Notes: generated by a model not told the origin, from the letters alone. DNA of 64,000 nucleotides from Flavobacterium turcicum (GCF_011365745.1 NZ_JAAOBY010000005.1:1-64000); one strand, 5' to 3'. Counted from the first letter of the stretch, positions 43,518 to 52,891 are shown. Program-made: numbers and translations.

Positions 43518-44249
43518 AATTTTCTTTTTACGCAATTCAAAGTTTTGACCTAAGTATACTCTTCGAACCATTTCGTCTTCTACTAATTCTTCGGGTATTC
43601 CCGCTTTTAAAATACCACCTTCAAACATCAAATAGGTTTTATCCGTAATAGCAAGAGTTTCTTGAACGTTGTGGTCAGTGATCAAAATACCGATGTTTTT
43701 ATTTTTAAGTTGCGCCACAATACGTTGAATATCTTCCACGGCAACAGGGTCTACTCCCGCAAAAGGTTCGTCTAATAAAATAAACTTCGGGTCGGTAGCT
43801 AAGCAGCGTGCAATCTCGGTACGACGACGCTCTCCACCCGACAACAAATCACCACGATTGGTACGTATGTGTTCTAAACTGAATTCGGCAATCAAACTTT
43901 CCATTTTGGCAACTTGTTCTGCTTTTGTTAAGTTGGTCAATTGCAGCACACTCAAAATGTTATCTTCGATACTTAATTTTCTAAAAACAGAAGCCTCTTG
44001 CGCTAAGTAACCAATTCCTTGCTGCGCTCTTTTGTACATTGGATAATCAGTAATATTCAAATCATCCAAAAAAATGTTGCCAGAATTGGGTTTAACCAAA
44101 CCAACAATCATGTAAAAAGAGGTAGTTTTACCAGCACCATTTGGTCCCAATAAACCTACGATTTCGCCTTGGTTTACCTCTACCGAAATGCCTTTTACAA
44201 CACTACGACCTTTGTAGGTTTTGATCAAATTCTCAGCTCTTAATTGCAT
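43509..44249 (-). CDS. lptB: LPS export ABC transporter ATPase LptB
   Basis: A 246-residue ATPase that drives lipopolysaccharide extraction from the inner membrane with LptFG. Walker A GPNGAGKTT, the Q-loop region YLAQEASVFRKLSIEDNI, signature LLSGGERRR, Walker B ILLDEPFAGVDP and the H-loop ITDHNVQETL are all intact. VxDIQxIVxxLKxxNIGILITDHN is a strong LptB hallmark. It is the last gene of a minus-strand group with the AhpD-like gene, tatC and kdsD. Confidence 0.95.
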   Translation of the reverse strand: MQLRAENLIKTYKGRSVVKGISVEVNQGEIVGLLGPNGAGKTTSFYMIVGLVKPNSGNIFLDDLNITDYPMYKRAQQGIGYLAQEASVFRKLSIEDNILSVLQLTNLTKAEQVAKMESLIAEFSLEHIRTNRGDLLSGGERRRTEIARCLATDPKFILLDEPFAGVDPVAVEDIQRIVAQLKNKNIGILITDHNVQETLAITDKTYLMFEGGILKAGIPEELVEDEMVRRVYLGQNFELRKKKIEF

Positions 44250-44290
44250 TACTTCTTGTTTTTATTTTAATGATATAGTGGTTTTGAAAA

Positions 44291-44343
44291 CTTTAGTTTT
44301 TAGTTTCAGGGTTCAAATGAACAACTAAAACTAAAAACTAAAG
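44291..44343. repeat. 16-bp perfect inverted repeat between lptB and the AhpD-like gene
   Basis: CTTTAGTTTTTAGTTT (44291-44306) and its exact complement (44328-44343) are separated by 21 bp. It is AT-rich, not followed by a clear T-run, and lies inside a gene group on the minus strand. It could be an mRNA hairpin that sets expression between the two genes. Confidence 0.7.
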
Positions 44344-44357
44344 CCTCCTTTAACAAT

Positions 44358-44711
44358 TTATTTGGTTGCGTTTTCTTCTAGCGCTTCCCAAAATTCGTAT
44401 GCACGACGCAAATGTGGCACCACAATAGTACCGCCAACTAGGGTTGCAATTCCCATTGCTTCCATCATTTCCTCTTTAGTTACACCTTCTTTGTGGCTTG
44501 TTTCTAAATGGTATTTTACACAGTCATCACAACGTAAAACAGCCGATGCTACTAATCCAAGGAGCTCCTTAGTTTTTACATCTAAAGCCCCTTCAGCATA
44601 AGCGTTTGTGTCTAAATTGAAAATACGTTTTACAATTTTATTATTGTCTGCCAATAATTTTTCGTTCATTTTTGAACGGTAGTCGTTGAATTCTTGAATG
44701 ATATCAGCCAT
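44358..44711 (-). CDS. Carboxymuconolactone decarboxylase/AhpD-family protein
   Basis: A 117-residue all-helical protein. The core CDDCVKYHLETSH (CxxC plus His) is the AhpD-type redox or catalytic motif, followed by KEEMMEAMGIATLVGG. Such proteins act as peroxidase helpers or decarboxylase-like enzymes; no substrate can be named. It overlaps the start of tatC by 8 bp, so it is translated with tatC and lptB. A second, different AhpD-like protein is encoded at 55038. Confidence 0.88.
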   Translation of the reverse strand: MADIIQEFNDYRSKMNEKLLADNNKIVKRIFNLDTNAYAEGALDVKTKELLGLVASAVLRCDDCVKYHLETSHKEGVTKEEMMEAMGIATLVGGTIVVPHLRRAYEFWEALEENATK

Positions 44712-45519
44712 TGATTTTTTGTTGATTTTTTACTACTATTTTTGATATTAAGATACTTGCTTCATAGATGATTAGCATCGGAATGGTAACAATAATTTGA
44801 CTAACCACATCTGGCGGAGTTACAATTGCCGCTACAATTAAAATTATAATTACAGCGTATTTCCAATATTTTCGTAAAAATACAGGTGTTACTAAACCAA
44901 GCTTGGTCAGGAAATATATAATTATTGGTAATTCAAAGAATAACCCACAAGCGATGACACTGGTTTTGATTAAACTGATGTAGGAGTCAATGCTAAACTG
45001 ATTTTTCACCACATCACTTATTGTGAAAGTGGCAAAGAAATTTACCGACATAGGAACGATTACAAAATAGCCAAACAATACGCCTAAGAAAAACAACATA
45101 GACGAAGAAAAAATGAAAAGTTTGGCGTGTTTTTTTTCAGAATCATACAAAGCAGGGCTAATAAATTTCCATAATTCCCACAAAATAAAAGGGAAACCAA
45201 GAATGAATCCTGCCGTGATACACGTCCAAATCAAAACATTGATTTGGCCTTCCATATTGGTGTTTTGGATGATAAATGGCATCTCAGTAACGCAAATAGT
45301 TTCAGCAAAACCCAATTGATAGGACAAATCACAGAAAAAGCGATAGGTTACAAAACTAGGTTTTGTTGGGCCAAAAATAACATCGTCAAAAATGTAATCA
45401 CTAATAAAAAAAGTGATGGTAGCCAATACTAAAATAGCAATGGTACTGCGCACTAACAACCATCTTAATTCTTCAAGATGATCCAAAAACGACATCTCGT
45501 TTAAATTCTTTTTTGCCAT
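44704..45519 (-). CDS. tatC: Twin-arginine translocase subunit TatC
   Basis: A 271-residue protein with six membrane segments and the N-terminal signature MSFLDHLEELRWLLVRS, which in TatC binds the twin-arginine signal. FILWELWKFISPALYDSEKKH and FELPIIIYFLTKLGLVTP are family landmarks. A short periplasmic insertion (about 60-95) with Cys residues is usual for Bacteroidota. The start codon overlaps the kdsD stop by one base. TatA was not seen in the window. Confidence 0.95.
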   Translation of the reverse strand: MAKKNLNEMSFLDHLEELRWLLVRSTIAILVLATITFFISDYIFDDVIFGPTKPSFVTYRFFCDLSYQLGFAETICVTEMPFIIQNTNMEGQINVLIWTCITAGFILGFPFILWELWKFISPALYDSEKKHAKLFIFSSSMLFFLGVLFGYFVIVPMSVNFFATFTISDVVKNQFSIDSYISLIKTSVIACGLFFELPIIIYFLTKLGLVTPVFLRKYWKYAVIIILIVAAIVTPPDVVSQIIVTIPMLIIYEASILISKIVVKNQQKING

Positions 45520-46484
45520 TATACAATTCCTTCTTTTAATATGTCATGTAAATGCAATACACCTTTGTACTTTCCTTCATCGACTACAATGAGCTGCGTA
45601 ATCGAAAAATCCTCCATTAGATTAAGTGCGTCTTCAAGGCGATTTGCTGAGCTAGTGACTTTGGGGTTTTTGGTCATGATATCTTTTGCGGTAAGCGTAG
45701 CAAAGGTATCGGTTTCGTTTAGCATTCTACGGATATCACCATCAGTAATAATTCCAATTACTTGCTCGTTTTCAACTACAGCTGTTACGCCAAGTCTTTT
45801 TTCTGAAATTTCAAATATCACTTTTTTAATTGGAGCGTCTGGGCTAACCATTGGTTTTAAACTATGCTCCAACAAGTCTTGTACACGCATGAGTAACTTT
45901 TTACCCAAAGCACCACCCGGATGGTATATGGCAAAATCTTCTGCTTTGAAACCGCGCATTTCCATGAGGCAAACCGCTATAGCATCGCCCATGACCAGTT
46001 GTGCAGTAGTACTGTTGGTTGGAGCCAAATTATTAGGACATGCTTCGGTATCAACTGTTGTGTTTAAAACATAGTCGGATCCTTTTGCTAAAAATGAAGT
46101 CATGTTTCCGGTGATAGCAATTAAGGTATTGCCAAATCGCTTCAATAACGGAACCAAAACTTTAATTTCAGGACTGTTGCCGCTTTTGGAAATACATATA
46201 ATTATATCTTCGTTTTGAACCATTCCTAAATCACCATGAATAGCCTCTGAGGCATGCAAAAACAACGATGGTGTACCTGTTGAGTTGAACGAGGCTACCA
46301 TTTTTTGGGCTATTATGGCGCTCTTGCCAATACCGGTAACAACCAATCGTCCTTTAGATTGGAAAATGGCAGTAACGGCTCTGCTGAAGTTTTCGTCCAG
46401 ATAGTCAGTTAGTTTAGCAATTGATTGGCTTTCGGAAAGAATGGTTTTTTTGGCGCTGGCCAGTATATTTTCTTTAGTGATCAA
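45519..46484 (-). CDS. kdsD: Arabinose-5-phosphate isomerase (KpsF/GutQ/KdsD)
   Basis: A 321-residue protein that makes arabinose-5-phosphate, the first step to Kdo for LPS. I choose the TTG at 46484 (ITKENILASAKK...) as start: it gives the usual family length, and the -7 box lies just upstream; the frame remains open further up without conserved sequence. The SIS domain (about 10-185) has VVTGIGKSAIIAQKMV, HGDLGMV and ISKSGNSPE. Two CBS domains fill the C-terminal part (about 200-320). Confidence 0.92.
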   Translation of the reverse strand: MITKENILASAKKTILSESQSIAKLTDYLDENFSRAVTAIFQSKGRLVVTGIGKSAIIAQKMVASFNSTGTPSLFLHASEAIHGDLGMVQNEDIIICISKSGNSPEIKVLVPLLKRFGNTLIAITGNMTSFLAKGSDYVLNTTVDTEACPNNLAPTNSTTAQLVMGDAIAVCLMEMRGFKAEDFAIYHPGGALGKKLLMRVQDLLEHSLKPMVSPDAPIKKVIFEISEKRLGVTAVVENEQVIGIITDGDIRRMLNETDTFATLTAKDIMTKNPKVTSSANRLEDALNLMEDFSITQLIVVDEGKYKGVLHLHDILKEGIV

Positions 46485-46538
46485 AACAGAATGATTAAAA
46501 TTTGTATGTGTAAAAGAAATTTGTACCTTTAGGTATTG

Positions 46539-46546
46539 CAAATTTA
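46539..46546 (-). promoter_or_regulatory. -7 box for kdsD
   Basis: TAAATTTG on the minus strand matches TAnnTTTG. It lies 55 bp before the TTG start and within the divergent region to recQ. The -33 element is not clear. Confidence 0.45.
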
Positions 46547-46569
46547 TACAAAATACCACGTAATAAAGA

Positions 46570-48765
46570 ATGAATTCAAACGAAATTGACATACACAAAG
46601 AATTAAAGAAGTATTTTGGCTTTAGCCAATTTAAGGGATTGCAGGAACAAGTCATTAAAAGTATTTTGAGTCAAAATAATACTTTTGTGATTATGCCTAC
46701 AGGTGGAGGAAAGTCACTTTGTTATCAATTACCCGCTTTGATTCAAGAGGGGACTGCAATTGTAGTTTCGCCTTTAATTGCCTTGATGAAAAATCAAGTA
46801 GATGCTATTCGTAGCTTATCTTCAGAAAATGGAATTGCTCATGTTTTAAACTCCTCGTTGACCAAAACTGAAATTACACAGGTGAAAGCAGATATTAGTT
46901 CGGGTTTGACTAAACTGTTGTATGTAGCGCCAGAATCGTTAACCAAAGAAGAGTATGTTACTTTTTTAAGAAGCGTGCCTATTTCATTTGTAGCCATAGA
47001 TGAGGCGCATTGTATTTCAGAATGGGGTCATGATTTTAGACCGGAATACCGTAATTTAAAGCACATCATCAAACAGTTGGGCGATGTGCCAATTATAGGA
47101 CTTACGGCAACGGCAACGCCAAAGGTGCAGGAAGATATCTTGAAAAACTTAGATATGTCTGATGCTACCACATTCAAGGCATCGTTTAACAGACCTAATT
47201 TGTACTACGAAGTACGCACGAAAACAAAAAATATTGAATCGGATATCATTCGATTTATCAAACAAAATAAAGGTAAATCAGGAATCATCTACTGTTTGAG
47301 TCGCAAAAAAGTGGAAGCTATTGCCGAAGTTTTACAAGTAAACGGAATTTCTGCAGTGCCGTACCACGCTGGTTTAGATGCCAAAACTAGAGCTAAACAT
47401 CAAGATATGTTTTTGATGGAAGATGTTGAGGTAGTTGTTGCTACCATTGCCTTTGGTATGGGAATCGACAAGCCAGATGTGCGATTTGTAATTCACCATG
47501 ACATTCCTAAATCACTCGAAAGTTATTACCAAGAAACGGGTAGAGCAGGTAGAGATGGCGGCGAGGGACATTGTTTGGCCTACTACTCCTATAAAGACGT
47601 TGAGAAGTTAGAAAAGTTCATGTCTGGCAAACCAGTAGCCGAACAAGAAATAGGATTTGCATTATTGCAAGAAGTAGTGGCTTATGCTGAAACATCAATG
47701 TCTCGACGAAAGTTTATCCTGCATTATTTTGGTGAAGAGTTTGACGAAGCAACTGGTGAAGGCGCTGATATGGATGATAACGTTCGCAACCCAAAAGTAA
47801 AAGTAGAAGCACAAAAAGAAGTGGTGCAATTGCTAGAAGTAGTGCGTGACACCAAACACTTATACAAATCAAAAGAAATTGTTTTTACACTAATTGGACG
47901 TGTCAATGCGGTAATCAAAGCGCATCGTACTGATTCGCAATCCTTTTTTGGATGTGGAGCAACTCATGATGAAAAATACTGGATGGCTTTATTGCGTCAA
48001 GTGTTAGTTGCAGGCTATTTGTCAAAAGACATTGAAACATATGGAATTGTAAAACTGACTCCAAAAGGAGCTGATTTTATAGCTAATCCGGAATCGTTCC
48101 TCATGTCAGAAGATCATGAATACAATGAATCAGTAGATGAGGCTATTGTTACTGCAGCCAAATCAACAGGTGTTGCTGATGAGGTTTTGATGGGAATGCT
48201 TCGTGATTTGCGTAAAAAAGTGGCTAAGAAAATTGGCGTTCCTCCATTTGTTGTTTTTCAAGATCCTTCGCTGGAAGATATGGCTCTCAAATATCCAATT
48301 TCAGCAGCTGAATTAATCAATATTCATGGTGTTGGAGAAGGTAAAGCAAAGAAATATGGTAATGAATTTGTAGCCTTAATTAGTAGGTACGTACAAGACA
48401 ACGATATTGTCCGACCGGATGATTTAGTGGTGAAATCTACTGGAGTAAATTCTGCCAACAAATTATATATTATTCAAAACATAGACAGAAAACTATCTCT
48501 TGACGATATTGCATCGGCAAAAGGTTTGAATATGGATGCTTTGATTAAAGAAATGGAACAAATTGTGTACTCCGGAACCAAACTTAATATCAAATATTGG
48601 ATTGACGAAATGCTCGATGATGATCAGCAAGAAGAAATTCATGAGTATTTCATGGAATCAGAAACAGATAGTATCGAAAAAGCTTTGAAAGAATTTGATG
48701 GTGATTACGATTTAGATGAGTTGCGACTTATGCGAATCAAATTTATTAGCGAGGTTGCCAATTAA
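46570..48765 (+). CDS. recQ: ATP-dependent DNA helicase RecQ
   Basis: A 731-residue helicase. Walker A PTGGGKSL (43-50), the DEAH box IDEAHCISEWGHDFR (143-157), and motifs IV-VI ending QETGRAGRDG are intact. RQC and HRDC-like regions follow: YFGEEFDEATGEGADMDD marks the zinc-region position, where the four cysteines of E. coli RecQ are absent. FVVFQDPSLEDMALKYPIS (about 560-580) is the HRDC helix region. The C-terminal about 100 residues are acidic. It is transcribed away from kdsD. Confidence 0.93.
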   Translation: MNSNEIDIHKELKKYFGFSQFKGLQEQVIKSILSQNNTFVIMPTGGGKSLCYQLPALIQEGTAIVVSPLIALMKNQVDAIRSLSSENGIAHVLNSSLTKTEITQVKADISSGLTKLLYVAPESLTKEEYVTFLRSVPISFVAIDEAHCISEWGHDFRPEYRNLKHIIKQLGDVPIIGLTATATPKVQEDILKNLDMSDATTFKASFNRPNLYYEVRTKTKNIESDIIRFIKQNKGKSGIIYCLSRKKVEAIAEVLQVNGISAVPYHAGLDAKTRAKHQDMFLMEDVEVVVATIAFGMGIDKPDVRFVIHHDIPKSLESYYQETGRAGRDGGEGHCLAYYSYKDVEKLEKFMSGKPVAEQEIGFALLQEVVAYAETSMSRRKFILHYFGEEFDEATGEGADMDDNVRNPKVKVEAQKEVVQLLEVVRDTKHLYKSKEIVFTLIGRVNAVIKAHRTDSQSFFGCGATHDEKYWMALLRQVLVAGYLSKDIETYGIVKLTPKGADFIANPESFLMSEDHEYNESVDEAIVTAAKSTGVADEVLMGMLRDLRKKVAKKIGVPPFVVFQDPSLEDMALKYPISAAELINIHGVGEGKAKKYGNEFVALISRYVQDNDIVRPDDLVVKSTGVNSANKLYIIQNIDRKLSLDDIASAKGLNMDALIKEMEQIVYSGTKLNIKYWIDEMLDDDQQEEIHEYFMESETDSIEKALKEFDGDYDLDELRLMRIKFISEVAN

Positions 48766-48800
48766 TAACGAGTTCAAGAATTTTTTTCTACCCCAAATGT

Positions 48801-49505
48801 ATGGTCATCAGCATAATTATTCCAACTTACAATGAAGCGCTCATAATAGAAAATACAATCTTGCATTTGCAAAAAATTATACCGCCTTCGAATTGTGAAA
48901 TCATTATTTCTGATGGCGGTAGCACGGATGACACGTTACAAATTGCTGAAAAATTAGGTGTAGTAGCAGTCCTTTCGCCTGTAAAAGGACGCGCTGGGCA
49001 AATGAATTTTGGCGTGCAAAATGCATCAGGAGAAGTGTATTTTTTCTTGCATGCCGATAGTTTACCTCCTGCAGATTGTTATCTATCACTACAGAAAGCC
49101 TTTGCTCAAGGGTATAATTGTGGAAGTTTCCGCACGAAATTTGATTCCGATAGTTTTCTGTTAAAAGTTAATGCCTTTTTTACACGCTTCAATTATTTAT
49201 TTTTTAGAGGTGGTGATCAGGGAATTTTTTTAACCAAAGCACTTTGGGAACGTGTCGGTTCTTACAAAGAAGAGATGTTTATCATGGAGGATTACGACTT
49301 CATTGCTCGAATTTGGGAACAAGGAAAATTCAAATTAATTCCTAAAGCGACCATGGTTTCTGCTCGAAAATATACTGATAATACATGGTTAACCGTGCAG
49401 TTGGCTAATTTGAAAATTGTACGCATGTATAAAAAAGGAGCCTCTCAAATTGATATGGTGACCACGTACAAACATCTTTTAAACTATCGTAAAAATGCAT
49501 TTTAA
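48801..49505 (+). CDS. Arsenosugar-type GT2 glycosyltransferase (TIGR04283 family)
   Basis: A 234-residue protein with the family pattern SIIIPTYNEALIIENT, IISDGGSTDDT, GRAGQMNFGVQNASGE, FLHADS and GGDQGIFLTKALWERVG...MEDYDF. This family is regularly found with arsM/arsS and is named for arsenosugar biosynthesis. It probably adds a sugar or aglycone to the dimethylarsinoyl ribose. Together with the DUF2064 protein at 52284 it makes the typical transferase pair of these clusters. It overlaps the next gene by 11 bp. Confidence 0.9.
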   Translation: MVISIIIPTYNEALIIENTILHLQKIIPPSNCEIIISDGGSTDDTLQIAEKLGVVAVLSPVKGRAGQMNFGVQNASGEVYFFLHADSLPPADCYLSLQKAFAQGYNCGSFRTKFDSDSFLLKVNAFFTRFNYLFFRGGDQGIFLTKALWERVGSYKEEMFIMEDYDFIARIWEQGKFKLIPKATMVSARKYTDNTWLTVQLANLKIVRMYKKGASQIDMVTTYKHLLNYRKNAF

Positions 49506-50280
49506 AGACAAAGTAGTCTGGATTACCGGCGCATCTTCAGGGATAGGAAAGGAACTTGCTTTGCAGTTGGATGCGTTAGGAGCAATTTTGATTTTAACAT
49601 CTTCTAATCAAAGTTTGTTGAGTGAATTGCAGCTACAGTTACAAAAATCAAAAATACTAGTTTACAATTTATTAGACATAAAAGGAATTCCGGGATTGGT
49701 TGACGAGGCTTTGTCTTGTTACGGGCGTATTGATTTTGTGATTCAAAGTGCTGGGATTAGTCAGCGTGCTCAAGCTACCGAAACGGATATGGCAGTTTAT
49801 GAAAAATTAATGGCTATTAATTATTTTGCTCCAGTTGCAATCAATCAGGCTTTGCTGCCTCATTTTGTTGCGAAAAACTCGGGCCATAGCGTTATAATTA
49901 GCAGCGTAGCTGGATTAATGGGATTTCCTTTGCGATCTGGGTATGCCGCCTCAAAACATGCTATTAAAGGTTATGTTGAAACGGTACAATGTGAATTACT
50001 TGAAACCAAAGTACTGCATTCTATCGTATATCCAGGAAGGATTGATACTCCGATCTCGAAAAATGCCCTGCAAGGCAACGGACAACAGTACGGCACAACC
50101 GATGCGAATAACGAAGTGGGAATGGACGTAAAAATTTGCGCTCAAAAAATTATTAAAGGTATTCAAAAAGGTAAAAAAGCAATCGTAATTGTCAAAGCTG
50201 AACGTATTTTGCTGTGGCTATGGTGGTTTTGTCCCGCTTTGTATTATAAAATTGCTCATAAAAAAGGTTTACAAAATTAA
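49495..50280 (+). CDS. SDR family oxidoreductase
   Basis: A 261-residue short-chain dehydrogenase/reductase. The cofactor loop VWITGASSGIGKE (about 7-19), IDFVIQSAG, the catalytic Ser in ISSVAG and YAASKHAIKG (Tyr and Lys) are in standard order. The C-terminus is hydrophobic with LLWLWWFCPALYY, which suggests membrane contact. It starts inside the preceding glycosyltransferase gene. A place in arsenosugar or arsenolipid synthesis is suggested only by position. Confidence 0.9.
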   Translation: MHFKDKVVWITGASSGIGKELALQLDALGAILILTSSNQSLLSELQLQLQKSKILVYNLLDIKGIPGLVDEALSCYGRIDFVIQSAGISQRAQATETDMAVYEKLMAINYFAPVAINQALLPHFVAKNSGHSVIISSVAGLMGFPLRSGYAASKHAIKGYVETVQCELLETKVLHSIVYPGRIDTPISKNALQGNGQQYGTTDANNEVGMDVKICAQKIIKGIQKGKKAIVIVKAERILLWLWWFCPALYYKIAHKKGLQN

Positions 50281-50294
50281 TATATAAACAGTCT

Positions 50295-51323
50295 ATGCAT
50301 CAGTATTTATCAGGAATTCAACAAGTAGGAATTGGAGTTAGTCAAGCGACAAAAGCCATGCATACCTACAAACATCTTTTCGGAATGGATGTTTTGATTT
50401 TTGATGATGAGGCTAAAGCTAGTTTAATGACGCAATATACTGGTGGAGTTGTATACAGCCGACGTGCTATTTTGACCATGAATTTGCAAGGCGGTGGCGG
50501 TTTAGAAATTTGGCAATTTAAAGACAGATCTCCAACTCAAGGTGCTCAAGTTGTCTTAGGTCAATTAGGGATTAATGCGGCTATTTTAAAATCTCGAAAT
50601 TTAAAACAATCGCACCAACGTCTTTCTGCAATACAAGGTTTGGTTGTGAGTGCAATTGCATCAGGACCTGATAGTCAACCTTATTTTTATGTAACCGATA
50701 CAGACTCAAATCATTTTAAAATAATTCCCTCTACCGATTGGTTTCAAAATAATGATTTTGATTTGGGTGGCGTTGTAGGAGCGGTTATTGGTGTAAGCGA
50801 TATGGAAAAATCAATTGCATTTTACCAAACTATTTTAGGACTTGATACTATCACATACGATGATTTCTACACTGAAAATGGTCATAATTTTAGAAAAGTA
50901 GGACTTTTTAAAGCGGCAACAGGTAAGGGAGCATTCAATACCTTGCTAGGAAATGTAACTGTTGAATTGCTGCAAAATTTAGATCAAAAACAACCTAAAA
51001 TTTACGAAAATAGGTTTTGGGGCGATTGTGGTTTTATTCATCTTTGTTTTGATGTTATTGCTATGGATGCTCTTAAAAATCATGCAGCTACACACGGATT
51101 AGAGTTTACAGTAGATAGCAACAATACCTTTGCGATGGATAATGCCTCGGGTAGATTTTGTTATATCGAGGATCCAGATGGCACCTTAATTGAATTGGTA
51201 GAAACACATAAAGTTCCTATCCTAAAAAAAATTGGTTGGTATTTAGACCTTCGCAAAAGAAATCAAGAAAAACCTTTACCGAGATGGATGATTAAAATGC
51301 TAGCTTTAAGTAAGGTAAAGTAA
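50295..51323 (+). CDS. Two-module VOC family protein
   Basis: A 342-residue protein with two glyoxalase-like units (about 1-150 and 155-320). The second begins GAVIGVSDMEKSIAFYQTILGLD and ends GRFCYIEDPDGTLIELVE, with His in GFIHLCFDV, consistent with metal ligands H...E. The vicinal cysteine pair of the ArsI C-As lyase is not present. It is the last gene of a three-gene + strand group and converges with the acyltransferase gene (1 bp gap). The substrate is unknown. Confidence 0.85.
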   Translation: MHQYLSGIQQVGIGVSQATKAMHTYKHLFGMDVLIFDDEAKASLMTQYTGGVVYSRRAILTMNLQGGGGLEIWQFKDRSPTQGAQVVLGQLGINAAILKSRNLKQSHQRLSAIQGLVVSAIASGPDSQPYFYVTDTDSNHFKIIPSTDWFQNNDFDLGGVVGAVIGVSDMEKSIAFYQTILGLDTITYDDFYTENGHNFRKVGLFKAATGKGAFNTLLGNVTVELLQNLDQKQPKIYENRFWGDCGFIHLCFDVIAMDALKNHAATHGLEFTVDSNNTFAMDNASGRFCYIEDPDGTLIELVETHKVPILKKIGWYLDLRKRNQEKPLPRWMIKMLALSKVK

Positions 51324-52277
51324 TTACAAACTTTTATAAGTTTTGTAAAACCAGGCGCTTAAAGGCATGCATAGAAAAAGCACCAACGCTATAGTCCAAT
51401 TAAAAATTACTCCTGTAATAATAGCCAGAAAAGCTACCAAAATAGGATAAAATAGCAACAGTATACCAAACAACACGGAGTCGTAAAAAACAGTATTCTT
51501 AGTTTTTTGCAAGGCTATTTTTTTAACCGAGTAATAAATTCCATAATTAGCCAAAAAACCTACGAAGGCTGGTGTCGCAACAATGTACTTTATAAATTTT
51601 GCTTGTAAGATTACTTGCTTTGGAAATATTTCAATATCCTTGGTGTCACTTTTTACCAACAAATTAGTGGTAATACCTGTTTTTAATTGTTTGTTGAATT
51701 CATTGAAAAAAACAGCTTCGTTCTCTTGTACATTTCTATCAATCGAAAAGGTTGGATTAAAATGTATCTCAACTTCTTTCGGGTTCTTGCGAAAGGAAGA
51801 ATAATTGATCGCAGTGGGTTGAATTCGTAGGTTTTTTAATCCTGCTTCAGCTGCCATAAGCGCCAGTCGAGCAGTTCCTTTTTTTAACAGGCGTAGTTGC
51901 CATTCGTTTTTACAAATTCCTTCGGAGAAAATTAAAATCGTTTGATTCTGTTGGAGTAAATTGATACAAGTTTGAAACGTATCATCGTTTTTACTCAAAT
52001 TCTCTTTTCCTTCACTTAATCGGTAAATTGGAATTAAATGCAAGGCTTTTAAAAATTGTGCTACTAATGGTTTTTTGAACGCATCGCCTCTTGCTAAAAA
52101 ATAAATGGGTTGCGGGTAGTGCACAGCGATTACGATAGCGTCAAAAAAAGAATTTGGATGATTACTCGCTAAAATGGTAGGTTGGTTGGCTACAAAAGGC
52201 TCGTGAAAACGCGCTATCGTTTTTTTGGTGTACAATTGCAAAGCCACAGAAGCTGCTAGTTTAAAAAAATAATACAT
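51324..52277 (-). CDS. 1-acylglycerol-3-phosphate acyltransferase-like protein
   Basis: A 317-residue protein with the PlsC motif order: ASNHPNSFFDAIV (His/Asp), then LHLIPIYRLSE, and IFSEGICKNE as the FPEG-type motif. The C-terminal half has two or three membrane segments (about 240-310). It would acylate a glycerol-type acceptor. It lies between the DUF2064 gene and convergent VOC gene; if it belongs to the arsenic cluster it might make the arsenosugar phospholipid, but this is inference. Confidence 0.85.
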   Translation of the reverse strand: MYYFFKLAASVALQLYTKKTIARFHEPFVANQPTILASNHPNSFFDAIVIAVHYPQPIYFLARGDAFKKPLVAQFLKALHLIPIYRLSEGKENLSKNDDTFQTCINLLQQNQTILIFSEGICKNEWQLRLLKKGTARLALMAAEAGLKNLRIQPTAINYSSFRKNPKEVEIHFNPTFSIDRNVQENEAVFFNEFNKQLKTGITTNLLVKSDTKDIEIFPKQVILQAKFIKYIVATPAFVGFLANYGIYYSVKKIALQKTKNTVFYDSVLFGILLLFYPILVAFLAIITGVIFNWTIALVLFLCMPLSAWFYKTYKSL

Positions 52278-52283
52278 AGACAG

Positions 52284-52877
52284 TTATTTCCAAATAAGCG
52301 GTAAGTCTTTCTCCTCGTCGATATCTGTTAATTTTGGAAGGTCAAAAAAAGTTAGATTGCTTTCTTGAATGTCAGCAATCGTGTCAGAGTATACCGTTTC
52401 AGTGCTCCAAGTTTTATTTAAAAAAACAAATTCATGCAACTTTTTCATACCCAACAAATAATAGCCACCGTCAAAAGTAGGACCAATCACTGTGTCGTAT
52501 GTTTCAAGTTGAGTAAAGGCTTCTTCGATAATTGTGGAGGTCAGTTCATAGCAATCGCTACCAATGATACAAACCGAGGTATAACCCAAGATAAAAACTT
52601 CTTGAAAAGCGGCATTCATTCGCTCTCCTAAATCCGAACCATGTTGCACTTTCTTATGAAATTCGGTCTCCGGCCATTGATCCTTTTGTACAATTGCATC
52701 AGAATAAAAAAGGAATTTATCAGCAGGAACTGGGCTGACAATTGCCTGAGTATGGTGCAATAGTTTTTTATAAATTTCTAAAGCTTTTTCATTCCCAATT
52801 GTTTTAGCCAAGCGAGTTTTTACTTTGCCTAATTCAGGATTCTTAGTAAATAAAATGATTGCATTTTTTTGCTGCAT
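52284..52877 (-). CDS. DUF2064/TIGR04282 family transferase
   Basis: A 197-residue protein with the nucleotidyl/glycosyltransferase fold: AIILFTKNPELGKVKTRLAKT, HGSDLGERM, VCIIGSDCYELT and GPTFDGGYYLLGM. This family is the usual companion of TIGR04283 proteins in arsenosugar clusters. It ends 7 bp before the acyltransferase gene. A strong terminator stands between it and arsM, so it may be transcribed apart or at reduced level. Confidence 0.9.
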   Translation of the reverse strand: MQQKNAIILFTKNPELGKVKTRLAKTIGNEKALEIYKKLLHHTQAIVSPVPADKFLFYSDAIVQKDQWPETEFHKKVQHGSDLGERMNAAFQEVFILGYTSVCIIGSDCYELTSTIIEEAFTQLETYDTVIGPTFDGGYYLLGMKKLHEFVFLNKTWSTETVYSDTIADIQESNLTFFDLPKLTDIDEEKDLPLIWK

Positions 52878-52891
52878 AATTTTAAATTAAA

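Noticed and set aside
45541..46074. Plus-strand 177-residue reading frame
   Set aside because: It is antisense to kdsD, whose SIS and CBS motifs are clear; the composition is that of a shadow frame.
46485..46655. N-terminal extension of kdsD
   Set aside because: It contains the likely promoter box and overlaps recQ; no family similarity is seen there.
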